A stretch of DNA of 30,705 nt from an uncultured Collinsella sp. (GCA_902469555.1 CABRDB010000081.1:1-30705), one strand, 5' to 3'; positions 6,493 through 15,593 are shown, numbered from the stretch's first letter. Numbers and translations: made by a program. The notes: generated from the sequence alone by a model not told the origin.

Positions 6493-9400
6493 ATGTCTTA
6501 TGGCCGTCGTCGTGGGCTGCGCCCGGTCTCGCCATATGTGATTGTTTTGGCCCTCGCCGTCGCGCTGACGGCGAGTTTCTTCCTGCCGACCCGTGCGGAA
6601 GCGGCGTTTTCGGACCACACGGTTACGACGATTTCGCCTTCGGGGACAACAATCAACCTGTTTGATTACTGGGTGAATCCCGATAACCATCTGTCGGTTT
6701 CCGGCAACGGCGGCGTCAACGCAAACCACCGATTCCAGTTTAACGACGGCCAGGGTGGTGAGTCGCTCAACCATTGGACGGGCAACACGAACCCGCAGCC
6801 CGGCATTGTCAACAACACGCTTTTAGACGGCTATCCGCAGCTTTCCAAAACCTGGGGCGGCGAGTCCCTCTGCTACCTGTTCGATTCCTCTGCCCAGATC
6901 GGCAAGACGTCCCATTTTGGCGTGACGGGCCTCCTCAAGGTTCAGAACGGCTACTACGTCTATGACAGCTCCAAAAACTACGCAGCCTACAACGCTGACA
7001 AGAATGCCTTCGACATCTATGACACCTGGGGCATTGACAAAGTGGGCGATTCGTCCCACCAGGGTCAGTTCTTCCCGTTCGACGCGGCAGACAAGGTGCT
7101 CAAAGAGGAAAACGGCCGGCTCGTCCAAACCGGCATCAAGGCAGACAACACCGGTGATTCGCGCTACAACGACGGCCGCCCCGTCAACCACCACTTCGGC
7201 CTCTCAATGTCCACGCGATTCGTGCAGCCTGCTGGCGGCAAGACGAACGCGGGCGACGACATGGTGTTCGAGTTCGCCGGCGATGATGACGTCTGGGTGT
7301 TCATCGACGATGTCCTCGTGGGTGATATTGGCGGTATTCACAACCGCGCGAGTCTGAGCATCAACTTTTGTACGGGCGACATTAAGGTGAACGGTAATAA
7401 CGACGGCATACTGAAGAACAAGTACCAGAAGGCGAATAAGGGCACTTCGGGCTTCAACGGCAACACCTTCGCCGACGGCACCAACCACACCCTCAAGTTC
7501 TTCTACCTGGAGCGCGGCGCCACCGACTCCAACATGGAGCTCAAGTTCAACCTCGTGACGGTGCCCGAGTCCGACATCATCAAGTTCGACCAGGACGGCA
7601 AGTTCGTACAGGGTGCCGAGTTCAAGCTCTATAAGACCGACAAGGACTTCAAGACCGTGGGCGAGCTCATCGGCTCCGGTACCACGGACGAGGCCGGCCA
7701 CCTAACGCTCACGAACGACGTGGACAACGGCGTCATCAACTTCGACGATCTCTACAACAAGGATCACGACAACAACAAGTACTACCTCCTGAAGGAGACG
7801 CGCGTACCCGAGGGATACCGCTCGAGTCTCGCGGCGACGGGTGGTAGCATGCAGCTCGAGTACGTGCCCGCGAGCGCTGAGAACGGCGCGGGCGGCGTCA
7901 TCATCAACCGCGGCGGTATGGACGTGGGCAGCGTCGTGTGGAAGACCGGTGCGTTCGCCGCCGCGAAGGAGACCATCACCGCGCCGTCGACCGTGTACAA
8001 GGCAAATAATGACCTGACGAAGTCCGACAAGACTGTCAATCTGGACTCCGGCATACTGTTCGCTGTGGTGCTCAAGCGCGACAAAAGCGCAGGCACAGGT
8101 ATCAAAGATCCGAGCAATTGGTACGCCGTGTCGGGCGACCCATCGACGGGAGCGGGATACACCCTCGCCAAGGAGCCGGGCATGACCGGTGCTATCGAGG
8201 CGGCGAAGAAGGACCTGCACGCCTTCACGCTCAACACAAGCGGCCAGTACCAGGTAGAGATTCAAAATCTGCCCGGTGACATCTCCAAGTACTACTACCT
8301 GCTGAGCGGTGATGCCCGCAAGGATGCCGAGTACACGGTGGCCATCTACCACACAACGGCGAGCTCGATCGGCGACGCGACGCCTAAGAACACAGTCCAC
8401 GTGTACAGCGACGACATCGCAGACGGCGCGAACTTCAAGCGGCAGTTCGCCACGCGCCTGCTCGTCACGAACATCCAGAATCGCCTGTTCGTGCAGAAGA
8501 CCGATACCGAGGGTAAGCCCGTTGACGGGGCGAAGTTCGGCCTTTACAAGTCCACCCAGGTGACTACGGATGCGAACGGCAAGGCCGTGCTCGATGGCGA
8601 CCAGGCCCCCTACGACACCCTGACGACGAGGTCGGTCGCCAACCCGGTCAAGCTCGAAGGGGCGGGCGTATTCCCGTCTACGAGCGACAGTAGCGAGCCG
8701 CTCGTGAAGGGTACCTACTTCCTGAAGGAGGTCTCGGCGCCCAATGGCTTCCTGCTTAATGACAGGCTCATCAAGGTGATTGTGGACGATTACGGCGTCC
8801 ACGCCGATGCTGGTACAGTTGATGACGGCGTCTCGACGTTCGTGGGCGTGGGCTCGCTCATGAAGAGCCTGGGCCAGTTTGGCGCAGAGGGCGACATTGA
8901 CAACACGCTCACGTGGATCAAGGGCCAGCGCCAGACGTCCGACGGGACGCTCGACGGCAACGGCAACCTTTCCTGGAACAATGACGCCAAGGGCGGCGAG
9001 AATGAGGTACATCTTAAGTACGGCGCCAATGGACGTGTCTACCAGTATGGGCCCACCAAGAAGGACGAACCTTACCGCCTGGAGACCGAGACGGGCTGGA
9101 TACGTATGGGCATCACGCAGGACGTGTCTGGTGACACTAATGCGAAGGGCACCCGCGCCGACCTGGGCGACATGAATCTGAACGCCCTGTTTACGGGCGC
9201 CACCTGCGTACGCGTGGCGAACGAACGCGAGGCGAGCCTCGAGGTGATGAAGAAGGTCATGGTGCCAGCGGGCCTGACGGGAAAACCGGACGCGGGGTTC
9301 ACCTTCAAGTTCACCGTGCCCACGACGGCGGGGAAGACGTACAAGGCCGCGGTGTTTGAGAACGCGGGGACCGCAAGCGAGAAGCAGGTCGGCAAAATGT

Positions 9401-12400
9401 TCGACCTCGAGAACGGCCGCGAGCAGACCATCACGGCCGACCAGACGATCCGCGTGTACGGTCTCGCCGAGGGTGACCAGTACGCGGTGCAGGAGCTGAC
9501 CGGCGCAGACAAGATGCCCGCGGGCTATAAGCTGACCGGCCGCAAGCAGGGTGACAAGAATCTGACTGAAGAAGGCGATAGCATCTCGGGCAGGATTGCC
9601 CCGCAGAATTCCGACGGCACGGTGGCCAAAGACAACAAGCTGGTGTTCACCAACAGCTACAGCGTGAAGTCTTCGGTGACGCTCACAGGCATCAAGGCGA
9701 AGAAGAAGTTCACCGGCCGTGAGTGGACTAGCGCCGACAGCTTCGAGCTTTGCCTGCGCGCCGCCGATGGAACGCCGATGCCTGATGGTGCCACGGCAGC
9801 GCCCGTGGCCGGCATGAAGCAGGTCGAGAAGACCGTTACGAGCGCCGAAGAATTTAGCTTCGGAGAGATTAAGTATGAGAAGCCTGGCAAGTACACCTAC
9901 TACATTGCCGAGACTACGCCCGCCAAGAGCGATCCCAGTTGGCTGGGCGGTGTCAGCTACTCCAGCGCCGAATACAAAGTGACCGTAACGGTGAAGGATG
10001 ACGGCAAGGGAAATCTGACCGAGCCAGTCGTCAAAATGGAGCAGATCTATAAGGATGATGGCACCGCCACATCTCAGGTGATCGACGATCAGATTGCGGT
10101 GATCACGAACACGTACCGCCCGAAGGAGACCTCGGTAACGCTCAAGGCGACGAAGCGCTTCACGGGCGGTGAGCTCGCGGGGAGTGACTTCACGTTCCAG
10201 CTGCTCGACAAGGACGGCAGCGTGGTCCAGACTGTCCAAAACGAGAAGGACGGCAAGGTCGCCTTTGCAGCCATCGACTACGCTACGCCGGGCGACCACG
10301 ACTACACCATCAAGGAGGTGAAGGGCGCCGACTCGACCGTCGTCTACGACGCGCAGGGCGTGAAGGTCCACGTCAAGGTCACCGACGAAAAGGGCGAGCT
10401 GAAGGCGACCGTCACCTACGACGGTGAGAAGGCCGTGCCGACCTTCACCAACACGAAGCCGACGGCGGACGTCACCGTTGAGGCCACGAAAGTTCTCGCG
10501 GGCAAGGACCTGACGGCCGATGCGTTCACCTTCGGCTTGTACGACCAGGACGGCAATGAGGACGCTCGCGGCACCAACGATAAAAATGGCAAGGTCAAGC
10601 TGACCGTCAAGGGCCTGAACCTGGGCGAGTACGACTACACGCTCAAGGAGGAGAAGGCCGGCCAGTCCGTCGACGGCGTGGCCTACGACGCCAAGGAAGT
10701 CAAGGTCCACGTCAAGGTAGAGCAGAACCAGGACGACAACAACAAGACGAAGGTGACCGTCACCTATGACGGTACCGCTACGGCTCCCACCTTCAACAAC
10801 ACCTACACCGCAAAGGGATCCGTGGAGCTGACGGCGACCAAGACCATCAAGGTTGCGGACGGCTTCGATCACACGACGAAGCCTGCGGACGGCGAGTTCA
10901 CCTTCGACCTGAAGGACGCTGCCGGCAACGTGATCGCCACCGCGAAGAACGATGCAAACGGCAAGGTCTGCTTCACGCGCGAGTTCCAGCTCTCCGACTT
11001 GGACGGTGCCGCGAGCAAGGACTTCACCTACACCATCGTGGAGCAGCCGGGCGCGGAGCCGGGCATGGTCTATGACAATCATGCCCTCACCTATACGGTG
11101 ACGGTCACAGACGGCGGGAACGGAGCACTGAATGCGAAGGCGATCGTGACGAGCGCATCCGGCTCGGATACCTTCACCAACACCTACCAGCCGGCCGCGA
11201 CCGGTCTGGCCCTCGGTGCGCAGAAGAGCTATGTGAAGAAGGACGACAACACGCCGATCGTCCCCAAGGACGGCGAGTTCACCTTCGATGTGTACGAGGG
11301 CAAAATGACTGCTGAGCAGCTTGCCGGGGCCAAGCCCGTCCGGACCGCGACCAACGGCGCGGACGGAAGCGTTAACTTCGACGCCTTCTCCTACGCGAAG
11401 CCGGGCACGTACGAGTACACTATCGTGGAGCGGAAGGGTGATCTGGCCTACGTGACCTACGACGACGCGGTGCATCATGCCGTGGTGACGGTTGTGGACA
11501 ATGCCGGCACGCTGCAGGCGAGCGTCGCCTACGACGGCGCGGACGCCACGAAGCCCACCTTCACCAACACCTACAAGGCGAAGGCGACGAACTCCGGCGC
11601 GATTGCCCTCACCAAGAGCGTTGACGTGCACGACGGCAGCTATCAGCTAAAGGCGGGAGACTTCGCCTTCGAGCTGGTGGGGTCTGACGGTACGGTGCTC
11701 CAGACCCAGAAGAACGACGCCAAGGGCAAGGTTTACTTTAACGAGCTGACCTTCGACCATGCGGGCACCTTTCCCTTCACGGTCCGTGAGGTGCAGCCGA
11801 CGGACGGCGCGCCGGGCGTGCCGGGCGTGACCTACACCGGCAAGACGTACACCCTGACCTACGTGGTGAAGGACAACAACGACGGCAAGCTGGTGGTAGA
11901 GAGCTCTACGGTGAAACCGAGCGAGGGCACCGAGAACGGCGTCACCCCCAATACCATGACGTTTGCGAACAGCTACCAGCCGGGTCAGACCTCCTACCAG
12001 ATCTCTGGCACCAAGGTGCTTGAGAATGCCGACCCGGCCACCACGCGGACGCCCGCCGATGGCGAGTTCACATTCGCGCTGATTGACGTGGCCACCGGGC
12101 AGGAGATCGACCGGACCACGAACGTGGGTAAAGCGTTTACCTTCAAGGCCATCTCGTACACCGCAACTGGTTCGCATGCGTACCAGGTGAAGGAGGTTGC
12201 GGGCCAAGATGGCACCATCACTTACAGCGATGCGGTGCTGGACGTAACGGTGAACGTGACCGATGACGGCAGCGGCCAGCTGACCGCGACGGCGAACAAG
12301 ACGGCTGCGGATCTGACCTTCACCAACACCTACACGCCGACGGCAACGACGGCGACGATTACCGGAACGAAGGCTCTGACCGGCCGCGACCTGGCCGAGG

Positions 12401-13227
12401 GTGAGTTCTTCTTCGACCTGAAGGACGCCGACGGTAACGTGGTGCAGACGGTGCAGAACGGCGCCGACGGCACGTTCGGCTTCGCGCCGCTGCAGCTGGA
12501 CAAGGTGGGGACGTACGTCTACACCGTGTCCGAGCGGGCAGGGGCGACGGCGAACGGCGTCACCTACGACACGACGGTCTTTACCGCGACGGTGACGGTG
12601 ACGGAGAATGCGGAGACGCACGCGCTGGAGGCGCAGGTTGCCTACAGCAAGGGCGGCAAGGCTGCGGATGCGGTGGCGTTCAGCAACAGTTACGCGCCGG
12701 CCGCGACTGAGGTGAAGCTGGGGGCCTCCAAGGTGCTGAGCGGCGAGGACCTGAAGGAAGGGCAGTTCTCCTTCCAGCTGAAGGATGCCGACGGCAAGGT
12801 GCTGCAGACCGCAAAGAACGCGGCGGACGGCACGGTGGGCTTCGAGGCGATCTCGTACGACAAGCCCGGAACGTACGCCTACAGCATCTCCGAGGTGGAC
12901 GACGGTCAGAAGAACGTGACGTACGACGCGGCCGAGCACCGGGTAACGGTGACGGTGACGGACGACGGTGCGGGCCATCTGGTGGCGACGGTAACCTATG
13001 ACGGCGCCGTGGCGCCGGTGTTCAAGAACACGTACACGCCGCCGACCACCCCGCCGACGGAGCCGCCCACCAATCCGCCGAGCAAGTCACCGGTGCCGAA
13101 GGAGGAGAAGCCGGGTCTGCCGTATACGGGCGATACCAGCTTGTCGCCGATGGCCCTGGGTGGCATCGCGGGCGGCGCGGTGGTGCTGATCGCCGCAGGC
13201 GTTATCCTGCGGCGCCGGAACCGGTAG
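6493..13227 (+). CDS. Giant LPxTG cell-wall adhesin with fibro-slime head and nine Spy0128-type repeats
   Basis: A 2244-residue surface protein. Residues 1-37 form a signal peptide ending AEA. Residues about 60-355 are a fibro-slime (PA14-related) domain, seen in DDDVWVFIDDVLVGDIGG and HTLKFFYLERGATDSN. Two SpaA/Cna-B-like domains follow (about 366-475 and 664-770; YYLLKETRVPEGY and TYFLKEVSAPNGF). A DUF5979-like domain covers about 909-1056. Nine stalk repeats run from residue 1057 to 2184 (bases 9661, 10123, 10462, 10810, 11194, 11581, 11983, 12340, 12700 to 13044). Each has the pattern TK...F.F.L.D..G, Y.I.E, and F.NTY, the Lys, Glu and Asn layout of isopeptide-bonded Spy0128 domains. A Pro/Thr linker, LPYTG (2209-2213), a hydrophobic segment and RRRNR end the protein, which sortase would fix to the wall. 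ATG 6493 has a poor ribosome binding site, and no other start exists in this frame after TAA 6421. The likely real start is 6383 through the G run. No sortase gene lies nearby. Confidence 0.93.
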   Translation: MSYGRRRGLRPVSPYVIVLALAVALTASFFLPTRAEAAFSDHTVTTISPSGTTINLFDYWVNPDNHLSVSGNGGVNANHRFQFNDGQGGESLNHWTGNTNPQPGIVNNTLLDGYPQLSKTWGGESLCYLFDSSAQIGKTSHFGVTGLLKVQNGYYVYDSSKNYAAYNADKNAFDIYDTWGIDKVGDSSHQGQFFPFDAADKVLKEENGRLVQTGIKADNTGDSRYNDGRPVNHHFGLSMSTRFVQPAGGKTNAGDDMVFEFAGDDDVWVFIDDVLVGDIGGIHNRASLSINFCTGDIKVNGNNDGILKNKYQKANKGTSGFNGNTFADGTNHTLKFFYLERGATDSNMELKFNLVTVPESDIIKFDQDGKFVQGAEFKLYKTDKDFKTVGELIGSGTTDEAGHLTLTNDVDNGVINFDDLYNKDHDNNKYYLLKETRVPEGYRSSLAATGGSMQLEYVPASAENGAGGVIINRGGMDVGSVVWKTGAFAAAKETITAPSTVYKANNDLTKSDKTVNLDSGILFAVVLKRDKSAGTGIKDPSNWYAVSGDPSTGAGYTLAKEPGMTGAIEAAKKDLHAFTLNTSGQYQVEIQNLPGDISKYYYLLSGDARKDAEYTVAIYHTTASSIGDATPKNTVHVYSDDIADGANFKRQFATRLLVTNIQNRLFVQKTDTEGKPVDGAKFGLYKSTQVTTDANGKAVLDGDQAPYDTLTTRSVANPVKLEGAGVFPSTSDSSEPLVKGTYFLKEVSAPNGFLLNDRLIKVIVDDYGVHADAGTVDDGVSTFVGVGSLMKSLGQFGAEGDIDNTLTWIKGQRQTSDGTLDGNGNLSWNNDAKGGENEVHLKYGANGRVYQYGPTKKDEPYRLETETGWIRMGITQDVSGDTNAKGTRADLGDMNLNALFTGATCVRVANEREASLEVMKKVMVPAGLTGKPDAGFTFKFTVPTTAGKTYKAAVFENAGTASEKQVGKMFDLENGREQTITADQTIRVYGLAEGDQYAVQELTGADKMPAGYKLTGRKQGDKNLTEEGDSISGRIAPQNSDGTVAKDNKLVFTNSYSVKSSVTLTGIKAKKKFTGREWTSADSFELCLRAADGTPMPDGATAAPVAGMKQVEKTVTSAEEFSFGEIKYEKPGKYTYYIAETTPAKSDPSWLGGVSYSSAEYKVTVTVKDDGKGNLTEPVVKMEQIYKDDGTATSQVIDDQIAVITNTYRPKETSVTLKATKRFTGGELAGSDFTFQLLDKDGSVVQTVQNEKDGKVAFAAIDYATPGDHDYTIKEVKGADSTVVYDAQGVKVHVKVTDEKGELKATVTYDGEKAVPTFTNTKPTADVTVEATKVLAGKDLTADAFTFGLYDQDGNEDARGTNDKNGKVKLTVKGLNLGEYDYTLKEEKAGQSVDGVAYDAKEVKVHVKVEQNQDDNNKTKVTVTYDGTATAPTFNNTYTAKGSVELTATKTIKVADGFDHTTKPADGEFTFDLKDAAGNVIATAKNDANGKVCFTREFQLSDLDGAASKDFTYTIVEQPGAEPGMVYDNHALTYTVTVTDGGNGALNAKAIVTSASGSDTFTNTYQPAATGLALGAQKSYVKKDDNTPIVPKDGEFTFDVYEGKMTAEQLAGAKPVRTATNGADGSVNFDAFSYAKPGTYEYTIVERKGDLAYVTYDDAVHHAVVTVVDNAGTLQASVAYDGADATKPTFTNTYKAKATNSGAIALTKSVDVHDGSYQLKAGDFAFELVGSDGTVLQTQKNDAKGKVYFNELTFDHAGTFPFTVREVQPTDGAPGVPGVTYTGKTYTLTYVVKDNNDGKLVVESSTVKPSEGTENGVTPNTMTFANSYQPGQTSYQISGTKVLENADPATTRTPADGEFTFALIDVATGQEIDRTTNVGKAFTFKAISYTATGSHAYQVKEVAGQDGTITYSDAVLDVTVNVTDDGSGQLTATANKTAADLTFTNTYTPTATTATITGTKALTGRDLAEGEFFFDLKDADGNVVQTVQNGADGTFGFAPLQLDKVGTYVYTVSERAGATANGVTYDTTVFTATVTVTENAETHALEAQVAYSKGGKAADAVAFSNSYAPAATEVKLGASKVLSGEDLKEGQFSFQLKDADGKVLQTAKNAADGTVGFEAISYDKPGTYAYSISEVDDGQKNVTYDAAEHRVTVTVTDDGAGHLVATVTYDGAVAPVFKNTYTPPTTPPTEPPTNPPSKSPVPKEEKPGLPYTGDTSLSPMALGGIAGGAVVLIAAGVILRRRNR

Positions 13228-13270
13228 CTACGGCGGCCGAGAAGGGCTTTGATTGAGGGCGGGTGGTCGC

Positions 13271-13294
13271 AGGGCGCGGCCGCTCGCCCTTTTT
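13271..13294 (+). terminator. Rho-independent terminator of the adhesin gene
   Basis: AGGGCG (13271-13276) pairs with CGCCCT (13285-13290), followed by a run of five T at 13290-13294. It lies 43 bases after the adhesin stop, so the adhesin is a one-gene transcription unit. Confidence 0.8.
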
Positions 13295-13308
13295 GGTGAA
13301 AGGCTATG

Positions 13309-13637
13309 TTAACCCGCCGTTTGCACGTCCGGCTCCAGATGGAACTCGTACTCCGGCTCCATCATCTTCTTCCGGATCTTTTCGTAGCGCCCGTCGTCGA
13401 GCTGCTCGCGCATGAGCGACGTCCTGTCCCCGACGCGTGCGGCCTCGCGCAGCCATCTGAACCACATCAGGCAGCTGTGGAGCCTGCGGGTCGATACGCC
13501 CTTGAACCTCTCGAGGAAGTGGCCGAGCGAACCCTGCGCTTCAGCATCCTCTGGACCGTGTCCCGCTCGTACCCGGTGAGCCTGCCGTGGGTCCTCGGGA
13601 CCGCCCTCGCGGCGCCCTTCCCGCCCTTTCCGGACAT
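13309..13637 (-). pseudogene. Decayed transposase, IS1595/ISXO2-like C terminus
   Basis: On the minus strand an ATG at 13637 with GGAGGA five bases upstream opens MSGKGGKGAARAVPRTHGR and LTGYERDTVQRMLKRR, then the frame runs into a stop. After a shift of frame, the sequence continues as HFLERFKGVSTRRLHSCLMW, then FRWLREAARV, and ends in TAA at 13309-13311. The FKGVST..L..YL.WF pattern is that of the C terminus of IS1595/ISXO2-type transposases. The basic N-terminal piece looks more like an IS30-type helix-turn-helix start, so this may be a fusion of two remnants. The whole is about 110 codons against about 300 for a working enzyme, so the DDE core is lost. I could not find clear terminal inverted repeats. 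The family call comes from pattern memory only. Confidence 0.5.
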
Positions 13638-13975
13638 GGCGTCCTCCGATCTTCCGGGGCCGGCCGATCCGGCCCTCAGGGTATCGGATTCCCAAATTTA
13701 TCCGTATATGTGCGGATGAATGCGGGAGGCGTTCGGATGAAGTTGTATTCAAGGAAAGAGACTGACCCTTTGTCGCATTCCGTGCGGGTTATATGCAGGT
13801 ATGCCTGCGCACGCTATCATGTATGGGTTAGACCGCAACTATGTACCTCATACGCGAAGGGATGCGCATGTATCTGAAGATCGACATGTTCTAGCTGGGC
13901 TTACCCCCGCAGTGGCGCCGCGCGCCCCATCAACTCTGCCGATTTTCACCTTCACGCATATAAAGGAGTCCCGCC
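13638..13975. other. Non-coding stretch between transposase remnant and prfA
   Basis: I see no gene here. It holds a short inverted repeat ATCCG/CGGAT near 13699-13717, a GCAGG-TATG-CCTGC hairpin at 13795-13808, and weak promoter-like boxes (TTGTCG at 13770, TATCAT at 13815) without good spacing. The prfA promoter is probably in this stretch but I cannot fix it. Confidence 0.5.
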
Positions 13976-15043
13976 ATGCGCGACAAGCTCGAAAAGATTA
14001 TCAAGGCCTACGAGGAACTCGAGAAGAAGCTCTCCGACCCGGCCGTCGCCTCCGATATTAAGGAGTTCACGCGCCTCAACAAGGAGTACGCGCACCAGTC
14101 TGACCTCATCGCCGCCTCGCGCGAGTACATCGGCGCGCTCGATGACATCGAGGCTGCCAAGGAAATGCTCCACGATACTACCGATGCCGATGAGAAGGAG
14201 ATGCTCCAAATGGACATCTCCGAAAACGAGGCCAAGCTTCCCCAGCTCGAGGAAGACATTAAGTACATGCTCATCCCAAGCGACCCCAATGACGACAAGA
14301 ACACCATCGTCGAGATTCGCTCCGCCGCCGGTGGCGACGAGGCGGCCATCTTTGCCGGCGATCTGTACAAGATGTACCAGCGCTTCTGCGAGTCGCGCGG
14401 CTGGAAGACCACCGTGCTCGACTCCAGCCCCAGCGAGGCCGGCGGCTTTAAGTCCATCGAGTTCAAGGTCGAGGGCGACCGCGTCTACTCCGTCATGAAG
14501 TTCGAGTCCGGCGTGCACCGCGTCCAGCGCGTTCCCAAGACCGAGTCCCAGGGCCGTATCCAGACCTCCACGGCGACCGTCGCCGTACTTCCCGAGGCCG
14601 AGGAAATCGACGTCCAGATCAACCAGTCCGACCTGCGCATCGACACCTACTGCGCCTCCGGCCCTGGCGGTCAGTGCGTTAACACCACTTATTCCGCCGT
14701 GCGCATCACCCACCTGCCCACCAACACCGTGGTGCAGTCGCAGGAACAGCGCTCCCAGATCCAGAACCGCGAAGTCTGCATGCAGATGCTGCGCGCCCGT
14801 CTGTACGAGATGGAGCTCGAGAAGCAGCAGGCGGAGCTTGGTGCCGAGCGCCAGAGCCAGATCGGCCACGGCAACCGTTCCGAGAAGATCCGTACCTACA
14901 ACCAGCCCCAGGACCGCGTGACCGATCACCGCATCGGCTTCAACTCCACCTACAACGGCGTCCTCCTGGGCGACCAGCTCGGCACCGTCATCGAGGCGCT
15001 TGCCGCCGCCGAGCGAGCCGAGAAACTGGCACAGGCTGTTTAG
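13976..15043 (+). CDS. prfA: Peptide chain release factor 1
   Basis: A 355-residue class I release factor that reads UAA and UAG in the ribosomal A site and triggers peptide release. The tripeptide anticodon position is PKT at residues 187-189 (RVPKTESQGRIQTS), an RF1-type PxT motif rather than the SPF of RF2. The catalytic GGQ is at residues 231-233 in SGPGGQCVNTT; most relatives have H or S where this has Cys after GGQ. The N-terminal coiled-coil domain (residues 1-100) and the HLPTNTVVQSQEQRSQIQN segment are typical. The ATG follows AAAGGAG by seven bases. The gene that methylates its GGQ glutamine, prmC, lies 598 bases downstream, separated by a palindromic element. TAG is the commonest stop in this window, so RF1 load should be high. 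Confidence 0.97.
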   Translation: MRDKLEKIIKAYEELEKKLSDPAVASDIKEFTRLNKEYAHQSDLIAASREYIGALDDIEAAKEMLHDTTDADEKEMLQMDISENEAKLPQLEEDIKYMLIPSDPNDDKNTIVEIRSAAGGDEAAIFAGDLYKMYQRFCESRGWKTTVLDSSPSEAGGFKSIEFKVEGDRVYSVMKFESGVHRVQRVPKTESQGRIQTSTATVAVLPEAEEIDVQINQSDLRIDTYCASGPGGQCVNTTYSAVRITHLPTNTVVQSQEQRSQIQNREVCMQMLRARLYEMELEKQQAELGAERQSQIGHGNRSEKIRTYNQPQDRVTDHRIGFNSTYNGVLLGDQLGTVIEALAAAERAEKLAQAV

Positions 15044-15044
15044 T

Positions 15045-15185
15045 AGGTTACGCGGTTTTACCAAACCGCGTAACGGCTCGACGCTGCAAACGCCCCTAAG
15101 CGGCAATCTGACGTTCAATCGTCGGTCGCGTACCGAAGTACGCTTCCCTCCTCTTTCACGTCACCTTGCTCGCTTAGGGGCGTTT
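15045..15185. repeat. Palindromic element, copy B
   Basis: This starts two bases after the TAG stop of prfA. Hairpin one pairs GTTACGCGGTTT (from 15048) with AAACCGCGTAAC (to 15074) around loop TACC. The block CGACGCTGCAAAC follows. The second inverted repeat has perfect 15-base arms from 15088-15102 (AAACGCCCCTAAGCG) and 15171-15185 (CGCTTAGGGGCGTTT). Nested inside are TGACGT/ACGTCA (15109-15114, 15158-15163) and GCGTAC-CGAA-GTACGC. The parts align with copies A and C. The T run after the outer arm could allow termination of the prfA transcript. Confidence 0.88.
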
Positions 15186-15566
15186 TCGCTGACTTATGCT
15201 CAACCTGCGGCGCCTTAGATGTAGTCATTGGGGACGTTCTTAAACGACTAGGTTGGGCATATTGCTTCGAGGTGTTATTCAATCAGCTGTGATGGCCTTT
15301 GAGCTGCTTACCTGCTTAAAGCAATTAACAGCGGGCATCTTCTACCGAAAATATTGCTCGAAAAATCGTGCAAGAAGTCGCGGGGCCCTTTTTGGTGCGT
15401 CGCGCGTCAAGTGATTTGGCAAGTTCTTGGTTAGATATTGGTCAGTTTTGGGGCAACCTTGCCAAAAACTTGACGGATGCAGATTTAGACGTCGACGAAT
15501 GAACACTCTAGGCAGGCTCCAAGCAAAATTCTGGGCTGATTCTCGATAATTGCCTTCAATCGTCCC
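15186..15566. other. Non-coding, AT-richer stretch with inverted repeats between prfA and prmC
   Basis: No convincing gene is present. At 15222-15250 a TAGTC ... GACTA inverted repeat encloses GGGGACGTTCTTAAA, which resembles short sequences I associate with REP-type repeats. At 15405-15475 a long imperfect hairpin is present, listed separately. An 87-codon minus-strand frame at 15342-15605 shows no family features and no good start, so I do not call it. Confidence 0.55.
15405..15475. repeat. Long imperfect hairpin
   Basis: CGTCAAGT (15405-15412) pairs with ACTTGACG (15468-15475) and TTTGGCAAG (15415-15423) pairs with CTTGCCAAA (15458-15466): 17 base pairs with a 2-against-1 internal bulge and a 34-base loop. 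The flanks hold no gene. It could be a small mobile-element remnant or a structured RNA. Confidence 0.6.
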
Positions 15567-15593
15567 TTGCCAAGCGCTGGCCTCGCGTACAAT
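15567..15593 (+). promoter_or_regulatory. Candidate promoter of prmC
   Basis: TTGCCA at 15567-15572 and TACAAT at 15588-15593 with a 15-base spacer; a shifted reading CTTGCC gives 16. It lies 49 bases before the prmC start. Confidence 0.5.

Noticed and set aside
7702..11631. A 1309-codon open frame on the minus strand inside the adhesin gene
   Set aside because: It results from the GC-rich codon pattern of the repeats. It has no recognisable domains, no ribosome binding site and a composition rich in Val, Arg, His and Leu typical of shadow frames.
13795..13820. Possible prfA promoter or hairpin GCAGG-TATG-CCTGC with TATCAT
   Set aside because: No -35 box lies at a usable distance, and the stem is only five pairs, so I did not call it as a promoter.
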